A DNA stretch of 64,000 bases from Chitinophagaceae bacterium (lineage in GTDB: Bacteria; Bacteroidota; Bacteroidia; Chitinophagales; Chitinophagaceae), in NCBI GenBank assembly GCA_016699815.1, contig CP065012.1, positions 186,001 through 250,000 of the forward strand. Direction: 5' to 3'. Every line of letters begins with the position of its first letter. The stretch's first letter is position 1. Below the pieces are notes generated by a model, which saw only the letters and a program-made list of their open reading frames with translations, was not told the DNA's origin and searched no databases. Position numbers and translations under genes: made by a program. Below, piece by piece: positions 54,146 through 62,300 of the stretch.

Positions 54146-55093
54146 TTAATGAAACCCTTTTTCGCCCAGGTATCTTTCGGCATCTAAAGCAGCCATACAA
54201 CCGGTTCCTGCTGCGGTAACTGCCTGCCGGTAAATTTTATCCTGTACATCGCCACTGGCAAATACGCCTTCAACATTTGTTTTTGTGCTTCCGGGTTCTG
54301 TAATGATATAGCCTGCTTCATCCATCTTCAAAAAACCTTTAAAAATATCGCTGTTGGGCTGATGGCCAATGGCTACAAAAAATGCACTTACCGGGATTGT
54401 AGATTTTTCCCCGGTTTTATTATTGAAGATTTTTACGCCTTCCACATTTTTTTCTCCAACCACATCTTCGGTTTCGGTATTCCAGTAAACAATAATGTTG
54501 GGGGAATTTAAAACACGGTCCTGCATAATTTTACTTGCCCTCATTTCACTTTTGCGTATGAGCATGTGAACTTTTGTGCAAAGTTTGGATAAATATAAAG
54601 CCTCTTCTGCCGCTGTATCGCCTGCGCCAACAATAGCTACTTCTTTCCCTTTAAAGAAAAAACCATCGCATACTGCACATGCGCTCACGCCCATTCCATT
54701 TAAGCGTTGTTCGCCGGGCAGACCCAGCCATTTTGCACTAGCGCCTGTACTTATGATAACGGAATTGGCTTCAATCCACTTTTCTTCATCAATTTGCACT
54801 TTTAAAGGATGTGTGGAGAAATCAACTTTTGTAGCAGTGCCATAGCGTATATCTGTACCCATACGCCGGGCTTGTTTTTCAAAATTTATCATCATTTCCG
54901 GTCCCAAAATACCATCGGGATAGCCGGGATAATTTTCAACATCTGTTGTAATAGTTAGCTGCCCGCCGGGCTGAATGCCCTGGTACATAACCGGGTGCAT
55001 ATTTGCTCTTGATGCGTAAATGGCTGCGGTATATCCTGCTGGTCCGGAGCCTATAATCAAACAATTTAGTTTTTCAATTGTAGTTTTTTCCAT
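54146..55093 (-). CDS. trxB: Thioredoxin-disulfide reductase
   Basis: 315 residues. FAD-binding GSGPAGYTAAIYASRA (16-31), redox-active C139/C142 in SACAVCDG, NADPH-binding VAIVGAGDTAAEEALYL, and FASGDVQDKIYRQAVTAAGTG near the C-terminus. It reduces thioredoxin with NADPH in the cytoplasm. It follows the DUF4249 gene by 39 bp on the same strand and may be read with it. Confidence 0.96.
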   Translation of the reverse strand: MEKTTIEKLNCLIIGSGPAGYTAAIYASRANMHPVMYQGIQPGGQLTITTDVENYPGYPDGILGPEMMINFEKQARRMGTDIRYGTATKVDFSTHPLKVQIDEEKWIEANSVIISTGASAKWLGLPGEQRLNGMGVSACAVCDGFFFKGKEVAIVGAGDTAAEEALYLSKLCTKVHMLIRKSEMRASKIMQDRVLNSPNIIVYWNTETEDVVGEKNVEGVKIFNNKTGEKSTIPVSAFFVAIGHQPNSDIFKGFLKMDEAGYIITEPGSTKTNVEGVFASGDVQDKIYRQAVTAAGTGCMAALDAERYLGEKGFH

Positions 55094-55132
55094 TTTGCTG
55101 ATGGGTTTTCTTTTTTTATTTTTCTTTTCTTA

Positions 55133-56008
55133 TTAATCTGAAATTATTGTTTTAAATACTGCTGCATATCCGCAAAATGCGCCCAAAGCCCCATTGGAAA
55201 TATTGCCTTCAACCGTATTGGGTTGTGCAAATGGGTTGCCAATAGATTGCCAGGCAAACTCCCAGGTAGACCAAAAAGTATAAACCGGCTTTTGGATGTT
55301 GCAAAACTTTAAAGTAATGGTATCCCCTTTTGCAAAAAAATTACTGTCGTTGCTTGGCGGGTCATTTTTATCTACGCCACGGGAAAACTCCAGTTCAAAT
55401 GTTGTACCATCTATTACTTCATCGCTAAACACCGAATTGTATCCGGGATACATTGGCTCACTGTTAACTTTAGTGTAATACCTTATAAAATTCCCTAATC
55501 CGGCTGGGTCTGTTGCCCTTACCATCATAACCCTTGCATTACTATCATCATTATGCGGTGCAGGTTTTGTCCAAATGCTGTCTGCTTGTGTTTCAATGCC
55601 CGGAATACTAATAGAGGAAGTATATTCTTTTCCATCTACCACTACTTTTAGCGTATACTGAGTATTTAATACGCCGGTAAATGCAGTAGCAAGTTGTGCC
55701 GAATCTATCCCATAATAATATCCAAAAAAGCCCGGCGCCAAAGGGTAAGTATATTCTTTTAAATGGTGTGTAAGTATCCCGTTGGAAACTTCTACAATGG
55801 CATTGTGTACAAAACTACTGTCCAGTAAGGCAGGCGTAATGCTGGCAAAAAAAGGCGTGGTTTTGGTTAATACCACTTTTGGGGGCAATCCATTTTCAAT
55901 GCTGGCATCTACAACCAATTTTTGTGTTGCTGTTTGTAGTTTAAAATCAACATCTTTTTCGCAAGCAGATAAAAAAAGCAGCAGTAAAAGGAGTTGAAAA
56001 AGTTTCAT
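55133..56008 (-). CDS. DUF4249 lipoprotein
   Basis: 291 residues. Lipoprotein signal LLLLLFLSACEKD, then the DUF4249 opening TQKLVVDASIENGLPPKVVLTKTTPFF and further beta-rich stretches (YTLKVVVDGKEYTSSISIPG). In Bacteroidota these outer-membrane lipoproteins often accompany TonB receptors; none is adjacent here. The box TAATTTTG ends 4 nt before the ATG, suggesting a leaderless mRNA. Confidence 0.88.
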   Translation of the reverse strand: MKLFQLLLLLLFLSACEKDVDFKLQTATQKLVVDASIENGLPPKVVLTKTTPFFASITPALLDSSFVHNAIVEVSNGILTHHLKEYTYPLAPGFFGYYYGIDSAQLATAFTGVLNTQYTLKVVVDGKEYTSSISIPGIETQADSIWTKPAPHNDDSNARVMMVRATDPAGLGNFIRYYTKVNSEPMYPGYNSVFSDEVIDGTTFELEFSRGVDKNDPPSNDSNFFAKGDTITLKFCNIQKPVYTFWSTWEFAWQSIGNPFAQPNTVEGNISNGALGAFCGYAAVFKTIISD

Positions 56009-56012
56009 TTTG

Positions 56013-56020
56013 CAAAATTA
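56013..56020 (-). promoter_or_regulatory. -7 box 4 nt before the DUF4249 gene
   Basis: The minus strand reads TAATTTTG (TAnnTTTG). The 4-nt distance to the ATG equals that at 41013-41018 and 24060-24055. Confidence 0.5.
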
Positions 56021-56066
56021 CATAAGTTAAGCAGGTTATCCCATTCAAATTGTTCAAATATTAGTA

Positions 56067-56095
56067 AAAAAAAACCCTTCTTGATTTAAGAAGGG
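56067..56095 (-). terminator. Intrinsic terminator of the sigma factor gene
   Basis: A perfect 8-bp stem cccttctt/aagaaggg with a 5-nt loop, followed on the minus strand by eight T; it lies 23 bp after the rpoD stop. Confidence 0.85.
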
Positions 56096-56117
56096 ATACT
56101 ATAAAAATATTATAAGT

Positions 56118-56978
56118 CTATTTACCCAAGTATGCTTTTAAAGTTCCGCTATACCTTGCTTTTTGCAGCCTTTTTATTGCTCTTTCTTTTATTTGGCGGA
56201 TTCGTTCTTTGGTAAGATCATATTTTTGGCCAATTTGTTCTACGGTAACGCCGGCTTCTCCATCGAGGCCAAAATATGCATTTACAATTTCTGCTTCTCT
56301 TGGACTTAAAGATTTTAATACACGGCTGATTTCATTTTTTAATGAGTCGTGCATTACATCTTCATCTGTTTCGGCGCCACCTTTTAATAAATCTCCCATG
56401 GCTACATCTTCAGCTTCATGTACCGGTGCATCTAAGGAAGTGTGCCTTGTATTGCTTTGAAAAATATTATTAATTTCGGTTTCGCTCATTTCCAGCAACT
56501 CTGCAAGTTCTTCGGTAGAAGGCTCACGTTCATGTTCCTGTTCAAATGCCATATAGGCTTTATTGGCTTTGTTGTAAGTGCCAATTTTATTTTGGGGCAA
56601 ACGTACCAGCCTGCCTTGCTCTGCCAATGCCTGTAATATTGATTGACGAATCCACCAAACGGCATAAGAAATAAACTTAAATCCTTTGGTTTCATCAAAC
56701 CGCTGGGCTGCCTTAATAAGGCCAAGGTTGCCTTCATTAATTAAATCGCTAAGCGATAAACCCTGGTGCTGGTATTGCTTGGCAACTGAAACCACAAAAC
56801 GAAGGTTGGCCTGCACTAATTTATCCAATGCACGCTGGTCGCCCATTTTAATTTTTTGGGCCAGAATAGTTTCTTCTTCCGGCGTAATCATCGAAATTTT
56901 TGAAATTTCCTGCAGGTATTTTTCTACCGCTTGCGAATCCCTGTTGGTAATTTGGGTAGCTATTTTAAGTTGCCTCAT
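56118..56978 (-). CDS. rpoD: Primary RNA polymerase sigma factor (sigma-70 type)
   Basis: 286 residues. Region 1.2 (DSQAVEKYLQEISKISMITPEEE), region 2 (LVQANLRFVVSVAKQYQHQGLSLSDLINEGNLGL, FKFISYAVWWIRQSILQAL), region 3, and region 4 (VNAYFGLDGEAGVTVEQIGQKYDLTKERIRQIKERAIKRL as helix-turn-helix). Region 1.1 is absent, as in the Bacteroidota housekeeping sigma that reads TAnnTTTG/TTG promoters, matching the boxes found throughout this window. It has its own promoter box at 57098-57105 and a strong terminator. Confidence 0.95.
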   Translation of the reverse strand: MRQLKIATQITNRDSQAVEKYLQEISKISMITPEEETILAQKIKMGDQRALDKLVQANLRFVVSVAKQYQHQGLSLSDLINEGNLGLIKAAQRFDETKGFKFISYAVWWIRQSILQALAEQGRLVRLPQNKIGTYNKANKAYMAFEQEHEREPSTEELAELLEMSETEINNIFQSNTRHTSLDAPVHEAEDVAMGDLLKGGAETDEDVMHDSLKNEISRVLKSLSPREAEIVNAYFGLDGEAGVTVEQIGQKYDLTKERIRQIKERAIKRLQKARYSGTLKAYLGK

Positions 56979-57097
56979 GTGTATATAATATTTCTTTTTA
57001 TCCTATAAAATAATCCAATAAACCGTAAATCAGAGTGAGTTTGGTACGAAAACGCTGCAAAGCGGGATTTTAATGAGGTATTGAATTATGCTATTTG

Positions 57098-57105
57098 CAA
57101 AGGTA
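57098..57105 (-). promoter_or_regulatory. -7 box for rpoD
   Basis: The minus strand reads TACCTTTG (TAnnTTTG), 119 nt before the ATG at 56978, leaving a long AT-rich leader. Confidence 0.45.
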
Positions 57106-57190
57106 CAACGCATTTGCGGCATTTCATAAAAATATTGAAATATTTAAATAAATGATAAAAATCACACAACTCATCTTTTATTCAATATTA

Positions 57191-57198
57191 TATATTTG
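57191..57198 (+). promoter_or_regulatory. -7 box for threonine aldolase
   Basis: TATATTTG matches TAnnTTTG, 40 nt before the ATG at 57239 and only 7 nt before the TTG at 57206, which favours the ATG as start. Confidence 0.45.
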
Positions 57199-57238
57199 AC
57201 GATATTTGAAAGAAAATTCTCTTAATAAAACGATAAAA

Positions 57239-58255
57239 ATGATCATTGACCTTCGTTCGGACACTTTTACCAGGCCCGGCCCTGCCATGCTTGAGGCTAT
57301 GATGAAGGCCGATGTTGGCGATGATGTTTTTGGAGAAGACCCTTCGGTAAACCAATTGGAAGCCTTTGCTGCCGAAATTTTTGGTATGGAAGCTGGTATT
57401 TTTTGCCCGAGTGGTACAATGACCAATCAAATTGCAATTAAATGCCATACGCAAGCCGGGCAGGAAGTAATTTGTGATAAGGATAGCCATGTGTATCTGT
57501 ATGAATGTGGCGGGATTGCTTTTAACAGCGCTTGCCAGGTAAAAACCCTCGAAGGACAAAGAGGAATGCTTATGGCCGAACAAATTGAAGAAGCCGTAAA
57601 CCCAGATGATGTACATAGGCCGGTGAGTTGCCTTGTGAGTTTGGAAAATACAGCAAACCGGGGCGGAGGTGCCTGTTATAATTTTGCTGAATTTCAAAAA
57701 ATTAAAGATGTGTGCCTAAAGCATAATATGAAGCTGCATTTAGATGGTGCAAGAATATTTAATGCTATACTGGCAAAAAATGAAAACCCTAAGCAATATG
57801 GCAATATCTTCAATAGTATATCTATTTGCCTCAGTAAAGGGCTTGGTGCACCTGTAGGCAGTGTATTATTGGGCAGTAGCGCTTTTATTAAACAAGCAAG
57901 GCGGGTGAGAAAACTCTTGGGAGGCGGTATGAGGCAGGCTGGTTATTTGGCTGCGGCCGGCATTTATGCTTTGGAAAACAATGTAAACCGGCTGGCAATA
58001 GATCATGAAAATGCACATCGCATAGCTGAATTATTAATAGAATATGATTTTATTGGAAGGGTGTTACCTGTAGAAACCAATATTTTAATTTTTGAAGTTA
58101 CAGGCAAATACAACCCAAAAGAATTTGCCGCAAAGCTTAAGCAAAAAGATATTTTGTGCATCCCCATTTCTGCCACCCAGGTGCGTATGGTAACCCATTT
58201 GGATATTTCCAATGAAATGGTAAATAAAGTTTTGGATGCAATAAAAAGCCTTTAA
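57239..58255 (+). CDS. Low-specificity L-threonine aldolase
   Basis: 338 residues from the ATG at 57239 (MIIDLRSDTFTRPGPAMLEAM). The fold-type I PLP enzyme shows DVFGEDPSVNQLE, FCPSGTMTNQIAIKCHT, LHLDGARIFNA and the PLP lysine in SICLSKGLGAPVGSVL. It cleaves L-threonine or L-allo-threonine to glycine and acetaldehyde. Monocistronic, divergent from rpoD. An in-frame TTG 11 codons upstream is open but lies close to the promoter box. Confidence 0.93.
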   Translation: MIIDLRSDTFTRPGPAMLEAMMKADVGDDVFGEDPSVNQLEAFAAEIFGMEAGIFCPSGTMTNQIAIKCHTQAGQEVICDKDSHVYLYECGGIAFNSACQVKTLEGQRGMLMAEQIEEAVNPDDVHRPVSCLVSLENTANRGGGACYNFAEFQKIKDVCLKHNMKLHLDGARIFNAILAKNENPKQYGNIFNSISICLSKGLGAPVGSVLLGSSAFIKQARRVRKLLGGGMRQAGYLAAAGIYALENNVNRLAIDHENAHRIAELLIEYDFIGRVLPVETNILIFEVTGKYNPKEFAAKLKQKDILCIPISATQVRMVTHLDISNEMVNKVLDAIKSL

Positions 58256-58296
58256 TAATATTTTTCAGGAAATGAAAATTGCGTTACTTCACTTTT

Positions 58297-58776
58297 TTAC
58301 TTTTCTTTTATTTTATGTTTCTCCATCCAGTCTTTTTCTTTATCGGTGCCCATAGCCTGTAGCATACCTGTAAAAAAGATGATGAGAACAGAACCTACCA
58401 GCATCCAAAACTGGTAGCTGTTATATTTCACTACATCGGTATAATGGTGGTTTAGCAGTGTAATTATATCTGTTACCAGGTTTCTTGCCCAAACCAACAG
58501 CACAGTGGCAAAAATTGCAATACTCAGGTAACGGATAATTTTTCCTTTGTAACTAAGCGTTCTTTTTAGAAAAATACTAAACACAGTTATAAAAAGCACG
58601 GCTGGCGCTATTACCAGGCCAAACATATATAAATGGGCAAGCCAGGGCACATTTTCAAATAGGGAAAATAGCAACTTACCCAATAGGAACAAAAGGCCAA
58701 TAAAAGCCAAAAAACCTAAAAATAATAAAAACAGAAGCGTAGCGAGTTTACTGTATTTTACAAAACGGTCTTCCAT
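58297..58776 (-). CDS. Four-helix membrane protein of unknown function
   Basis: 159 residues with four hydrophobic stretches (about 12-36, 45-66, 78-100, 122-144) and charged ends (EDRFVKYSKLA and EKDWMEKHKIKEK). I do not recognise the family. Its ATG directly follows the stop codon of the M42 peptidase gene, with no gap, so translation is probably coupled; that suggests a helper or unrelated passenger of the peptidase. Confidence 0.75.
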   Translation of the reverse strand: MEDRFVKYSKLATLLFLLFLGFLAFIGLLFLLGKLLFSLFENVPWLAHLYMFGLVIAPAVLFITVFSIFLKRTLSYKGKIIRYLSIAIFATVLLVWARNLVTDIITLLNHHYTDVVKYNSYQFWMLVGSVLIIFFTGMLQAMGTDKEKDWMEKHKIKEK

Positions 58777-59883
58777 TTAAAAATAGCTGAGGTTTGTTTT
58801 TGGAGAAAGGGATAATAAAGTTTGATACATGAGTTTCACCGTATTTTCAATATCATCTTTATGGATCATTTCTACTGTGGTATGCATATACCTTAGCGGT
58901 ATGCTGATGAGTACCGAAGGGCAGCCATCATTGGCATAAGCGAAAGAGTCGGTATCGGTGCCAGTGCTGCGGCTTACGGCACGTAATTGCACATTAATCT
59001 TATTTTTTGCAGCCGTATCCTGTACAAAACCCAGCAATTTATTGTGTACCGCCGGGCCGTAACATAAAGATGGGCCTTTGCTACATACACATTCGCCTTC
59101 TATTATTTTATTTACCATGGGTGTGCTGGTATCATGAGTTACATCCGTAATAATAGCTACATCGGGTTTAATGCGGCGGGCAATCATTTCGGCGCCACGC
59201 AATCCAATTTCTTCCTGTACGGCATTTACCACATAAAGGCTAAAAGGTAATTTCTTTTTATTTTCTTTAATCAAACGGGCTACTTCGGCAATCATAAATC
59301 CGCCTATGCGGTTATCAAAAGCACGGCCAATTAAAAAGCCATTGGCCAGTTCATCGTATCCATCTACATAAGTAGCTACTGCTCCTATATGCACACCCAG
59401 GGCTTCTACTTCCTTTTTATTTTTTGCACCGCAATCCAAAAAAAGATTATCCACTTTAGGTAAAGGTTCTTTATTGTCGTTATTGCTCAACCTTGTGTGT
59501 ATTGCCGGCCAGCCGAATACTGCTTTCACCAATCCCTTTTTACCATGTATATGTACCCTCATGCTTGGTGCAACCTGGTGATCTACTCCACCATTTCTCT
59601 TCAGGTAAATTAATCCATCAGGGGAAATATAATTTACAAACCAGCTGATCTCATCAGCATGAGCTTCTATTACCACTTTAAATTTTTGCCCCGGATTAAT
59701 AACGGCTACAGCCGTACCATAAGGATCGGTAAAATACTCATCGCTATAAGGTTGTATATATTTAAGCCAAAGTTTTTGACCGTTACTTTCAAAACCAGTT
59801 GGCGAAGCATTATTGATGTAGTTTTTGAGAAAAGTATATCCGTCTTGGGTAATAACCGGTTTTAAGCCTGTTGCTTTTGCCAT
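58777..59883 (-). CDS. M42-family aminopeptidase (glutamyl aminopeptidase-like)
   Basis: 368 residues. Metal ligands and the catalytic Glu lie in VVIEAHADEISWFV, AFDNRIGGFMIAEV and VNAVQEEIGLRGAEM, with DVTHDTSTP and the late IPLRYMHTTVEMI. The protein forms dodecameric cage peptidases in relatives and trims short peptides in the cytoplasm. No signal peptide. It ends directly against the next membrane-protein gene. Confidence 0.93.
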   Translation of the reverse strand: MAKATGLKPVITQDGYTFLKNYINNASPTGFESNGQKLWLKYIQPYSDEYFTDPYGTAVAVINPGQKFKVVIEAHADEISWFVNYISPDGLIYLKRNGGVDHQVAPSMRVHIHGKKGLVKAVFGWPAIHTRLSNNDNKEPLPKVDNLFLDCGAKNKKEVEALGVHIGAVATYVDGYDELANGFLIGRAFDNRIGGFMIAEVARLIKENKKKLPFSLYVVNAVQEEIGLRGAEMIARRIKPDVAIITDVTHDTSTPMVNKIIEGECVCSKGPSLCYGPAVHNKLLGFVQDTAAKNKINVQLRAVSRSTGTDTDSFAYANDGCPSVLISIPLRYMHTTVEMIHKDDIENTVKLMYQTLLSLSPKTNLSYF

Positions 59884-59899
59884 AATATCATTTTTTTTG

Positions 59900-59907
59900 C
59901 AAAAATA
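59900..59907 (-). promoter_or_regulatory. -7 box for the M42 peptidase operon
   Basis: The minus strand reads TATTTTTG (TAnnTTTG), 16 nt before the ATG at 59883. Confidence 0.5.
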
Positions 59908-59918
59908 ACCCTAAGTTT

Positions 59919-60749
59919 TTATAAAGAAGCTATAAAAGAAGCAATAGAGGTAAACAACATCATACCATCTACCAAAAAGTAATAAAAAACATAACCACGC
60001 TTTTTTAACGAAAGAAGGTATATTGCAATAAGCCCCAGGAAAGAAAGGGAAAAAGCGATTACCTGCCCGGTTTCGGAAAAATAAAAACGCAGAAAAATTC
60101 CGGATATAAAATACCCGAAAAAAACCAAAAGCGCCAGTTTTTTAAAAGCGCTGCTGCTTATATCTGTTGCCAGGCTATGCAGGTTATGTATTTTGTCCAC
60201 CTCTTTATCCCTTACATCAAAAATGAGGCAAAGGATAAGCATAAAAAAGAAACGGGCTGCCAAAAGTACCAATACAGGGGCCAAATGGTTTTTTAAAACC
60301 GGTATTGCCGGAATTATTACCGTAACATAAGCCCAGGTGAATGATAAAATTATTGTTTTTAAAAACCCGGTTTTGCGAAATTTTTGGGCAAACTTCAATG
60401 GCCACAAGGGTAATGAGTATGCAGTGGTGAGCAGAAAAGCTACCAGCATAAAATGCAATGTTGACGGCTGCCGGTACAAGTAATACAGCAAAAACAAGCC
60501 ACCGGAAAAAGCTAATATTAAATGGCTGTAATTATGCGCAAGTATTTCTTTAAGTGAGAGGTGCCTGGAAAAAGTGTATTTGCTCAAAGCCCAATATAAA
60601 TTGTAACCTGCCATTGTGCTAAAAAATACCATGCCGGCAAGCATATAGTCAAAAGGGAGCTTTAATAAAATGGTGGTTTGAAAACATAACGCCACTGCAC
60701 AGAGCGATATAAAAACCGAATGGGATAAGATGAAGTGCAGCCAGCGCAT
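59919..60749 (-). CDS. UbiA-like polytopic membrane protein
   Basis: 276 residues with about eight membrane helices. The loop CLIFDVRDKEVDKIHNLHSLATDI matches the second Asp-rich motif of UbiA prenyltransferases (D-x-R-D-x-x-x-D). The first motif, N-x-x-x-D, is only partly present in AGYNLYWALSKY (Asp missing). It may be a degenerate or divergent prenyltransferase, or a non-catalytic relative. It overlaps the upstream lipoprotein gene by one base (TGATG). Confidence 0.7.
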   Translation of the reverse strand: MRWLHFILSHSVFISLCAVALCFQTTILLKLPFDYMLAGMVFFSTMAGYNLYWALSKYTFSRHLSLKEILAHNYSHLILAFSGGLFLLYYLYRQPSTLHFMLVAFLLTTAYSLPLWPLKFAQKFRKTGFLKTIILSFTWAYVTVIIPAIPVLKNHLAPVLVLLAARFFFMLILCLIFDVRDKEVDKIHNLHSLATDISSSAFKKLALLVFFGYFISGIFLRFYFSETGQVIAFSLSFLGLIAIYLLSLKKRGYVFYYFLVDGMMLFTSIASFIASL

Positions 60750-61210
60750 CAGGGTGTAACTAAATAAAGTGGCCCGGCCTGAACCACATTACTTTTATTT
60801 TTTGCAAAATCTTTTACATATACTTCAAAATAAAGAGTATCAATATTTGGCCCGGGTAGCCCAGAACCCAATGCCAGCGGTTTTAAATCTACCGAAACAT
60901 CAACACTTAAATTTTTACGGTCAATTCCGCTTAGGTTGGGAAATTTAAAAGAGTCTTCCAAAGCCGGTGTAAAAAAAGTATTTTTTACATATACATACGA
61001 AGTATCAAACCCATCGTTAAAACCAAAATCGCCTTCGGCATCTTTAAGCGTAATGGTAAGCATAGGATGGCCAAAAGGGGTAATATTGTCAGTTTGAAAT
61101 ACATTGGGTTCAATTGATTTAAAACTAATAACCGGAACGGTATTAAAATCGCCTTTTTTACAACCGGTAAAAAGGGCGCTAAAAAAAACTATTGCCAGGA
61201 GGTATTTCAT
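60749..61210 (-). CDS. Small lipoprotein of unknown function
   Basis: 153 residues with lipobox (FFSALFTGCKK). The body LTITLKDAEGDFGFNDGFDTSYVYVKN and LYFEVYVKDFAKNKSN is beta-rich; the D-x-E-G-D-F-G stretch resembles motifs seen in other Bacteroidota lipoproteins. Its stop shares one base with the start of the UbiA-like gene. Function unknown. Confidence 0.8.
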   Translation of the reverse strand: MKYLLAIVFFSALFTGCKKGDFNTVPVISFKSIEPNVFQTDNITPFGHPMLTITLKDAEGDFGFNDGFDTSYVYVKNTFFTPALEDSFKFPNLSGIDRKNLSVDVSVDLKPLALGSGLPGPNIDTLYFEVYVKDFAKNKSNVVQAGPLYLVTP

Positions 61211-61227
61211 GTAAAAAATTTACCCTT

Positions 61228-61235
61228 CAAAATTA
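61228..61235 (-). promoter_or_regulatory. -7 box for the lipoprotein/UbiA-like pair
   Basis: The minus strand reads TAATTTTG (TAnnTTTG), 17 nt before the ATG at 61210. Confidence 0.5.
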
Positions 61236-61309
61236 AGGATTGAAGCGCATATTATCAATTATTCCCTGTTGCTACCATTACCTTAACTTATTTTTCGGAA
61301 ATTTGCCCC

Positions 61310-62299
61310 TTGCTTTCAGGTATTACACATATTGAAAATGATTTTCCACTGGTTACCGAAACACAATTTTCTGATTGGGCGTTGGAATTATTTTGTTTTC
61401 AGTACACTGAAAATAAAATATATCAGCAATATTGCAACCTGCTCCGCAAAATTCCCGCTCATGTTAAAAGTATTTATGAAATACCTTTTTTGCCGGTTCA
61501 ATTTTTTAAAACACATAAAGTAGAAACAACCCCATTTAAGCATCAGTTAATTTTTGAAAGCAGCGGAACAGGCGGTGATAAAAGCCGGCATTATATTAAA
61601 GATGCATCGCTTTATGAAAAAAGTTTTTTGCATGCTTTCTGGCAATTTTACGGTAACCCAAAAGATTATTGTATCCTTGGCCTGCTGCCCTCTTACCTTG
61701 AAGCAGGTAATTCATCGCTGGTTTACATGGTGCAGTGTTTAATTAAGGCATCAAAAAATAATTTAAGTGGTTTTTATTTATACGATTTTGAAAAGTTAAA
61801 AGAAGTAATTCTGCTAAACGAAGCAAGGCACCAAAAAACACTTTTAATTGGCGTAACGTATGCATTGCTCGATTTTGCACAGGCCCATGCCCTGCAGTTA
61901 AAGCATACCCTCGTAATGGAAACCGGAGGAATGAAAGGAAGAAAAAAAGAGTTAATCCGTCAAGAAGTACATGATATTTTAAAAGGCCAATGGCAATTAA
62001 AAAACATCCATTCGGAATATGGAATGACAGAATTGCTAAGCCAGGCCTATGCAATGCAGGATGGTATTTTTAAAACCCCGGCTTGGATGAAAATTTTATT
62101 GAGAGACGAAGCTGACCCTTTTGAAATAACCAGCCAGCCCGGTACGGGTGCTATCAATATTATTGACCTTGCCAATATTTACAGTTGTGCTTTTATTGCC
62201 ACATCAGATGCGGGGAAAATAAATGCCGATGGCAGCTTTGAAGTATTGGGCAGGCTGGATAGTGCCGACCTGCGTGGGTGCAGCCTATTGACTGCCTAA
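61310..62299 (+). CDS. LuxE-like acyl-protein synthetase (AMP-forming family)
   Basis: 329 residues from a TTG start at 61310; no in-frame ATG or GTG lies nearby that keeps the N-terminal domain. IYEIPFLPVQFFKTHKV, LIFESSGTGGDKSRHYIKD (adenylate P-loop-like motif), LVMETGGMKGRKKELIR, IHSEYGMTELLSQAY and the late DLANIYSCAFIATSDAGKI match LuxE/acyl-protein synthetase enzymes, which activate fatty acids and load them onto a Cys. Bioluminescence is not implied; in this phylum homologues probably serve lipid or glycan modification. The usual LuxC reductase partner is absent. Confidence 0.85.
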   Translation: MLSGITHIENDFPLVTETQFSDWALELFCFQYTENKIYQQYCNLLRKIPAHVKSIYEIPFLPVQFFKTHKVETTPFKHQLIFESSGTGGDKSRHYIKDASLYEKSFLHAFWQFYGNPKDYCILGLLPSYLEAGNSSLVYMVQCLIKASKNNLSGFYLYDFEKLKEVILLNEARHQKTLLIGVTYALLDFAQAHALQLKHTLVMETGGMKGRKKELIRQEVHDILKGQWQLKNIHSEYGMTELLSQAYAMQDGIFKTPAWMKILLRDEADPFEITSQPGTGAINIIDLANIYSCAFIATSDAGKINADGSFEVLGRLDSADLRGCSLLTA

Positions 62300-62300
62300 G

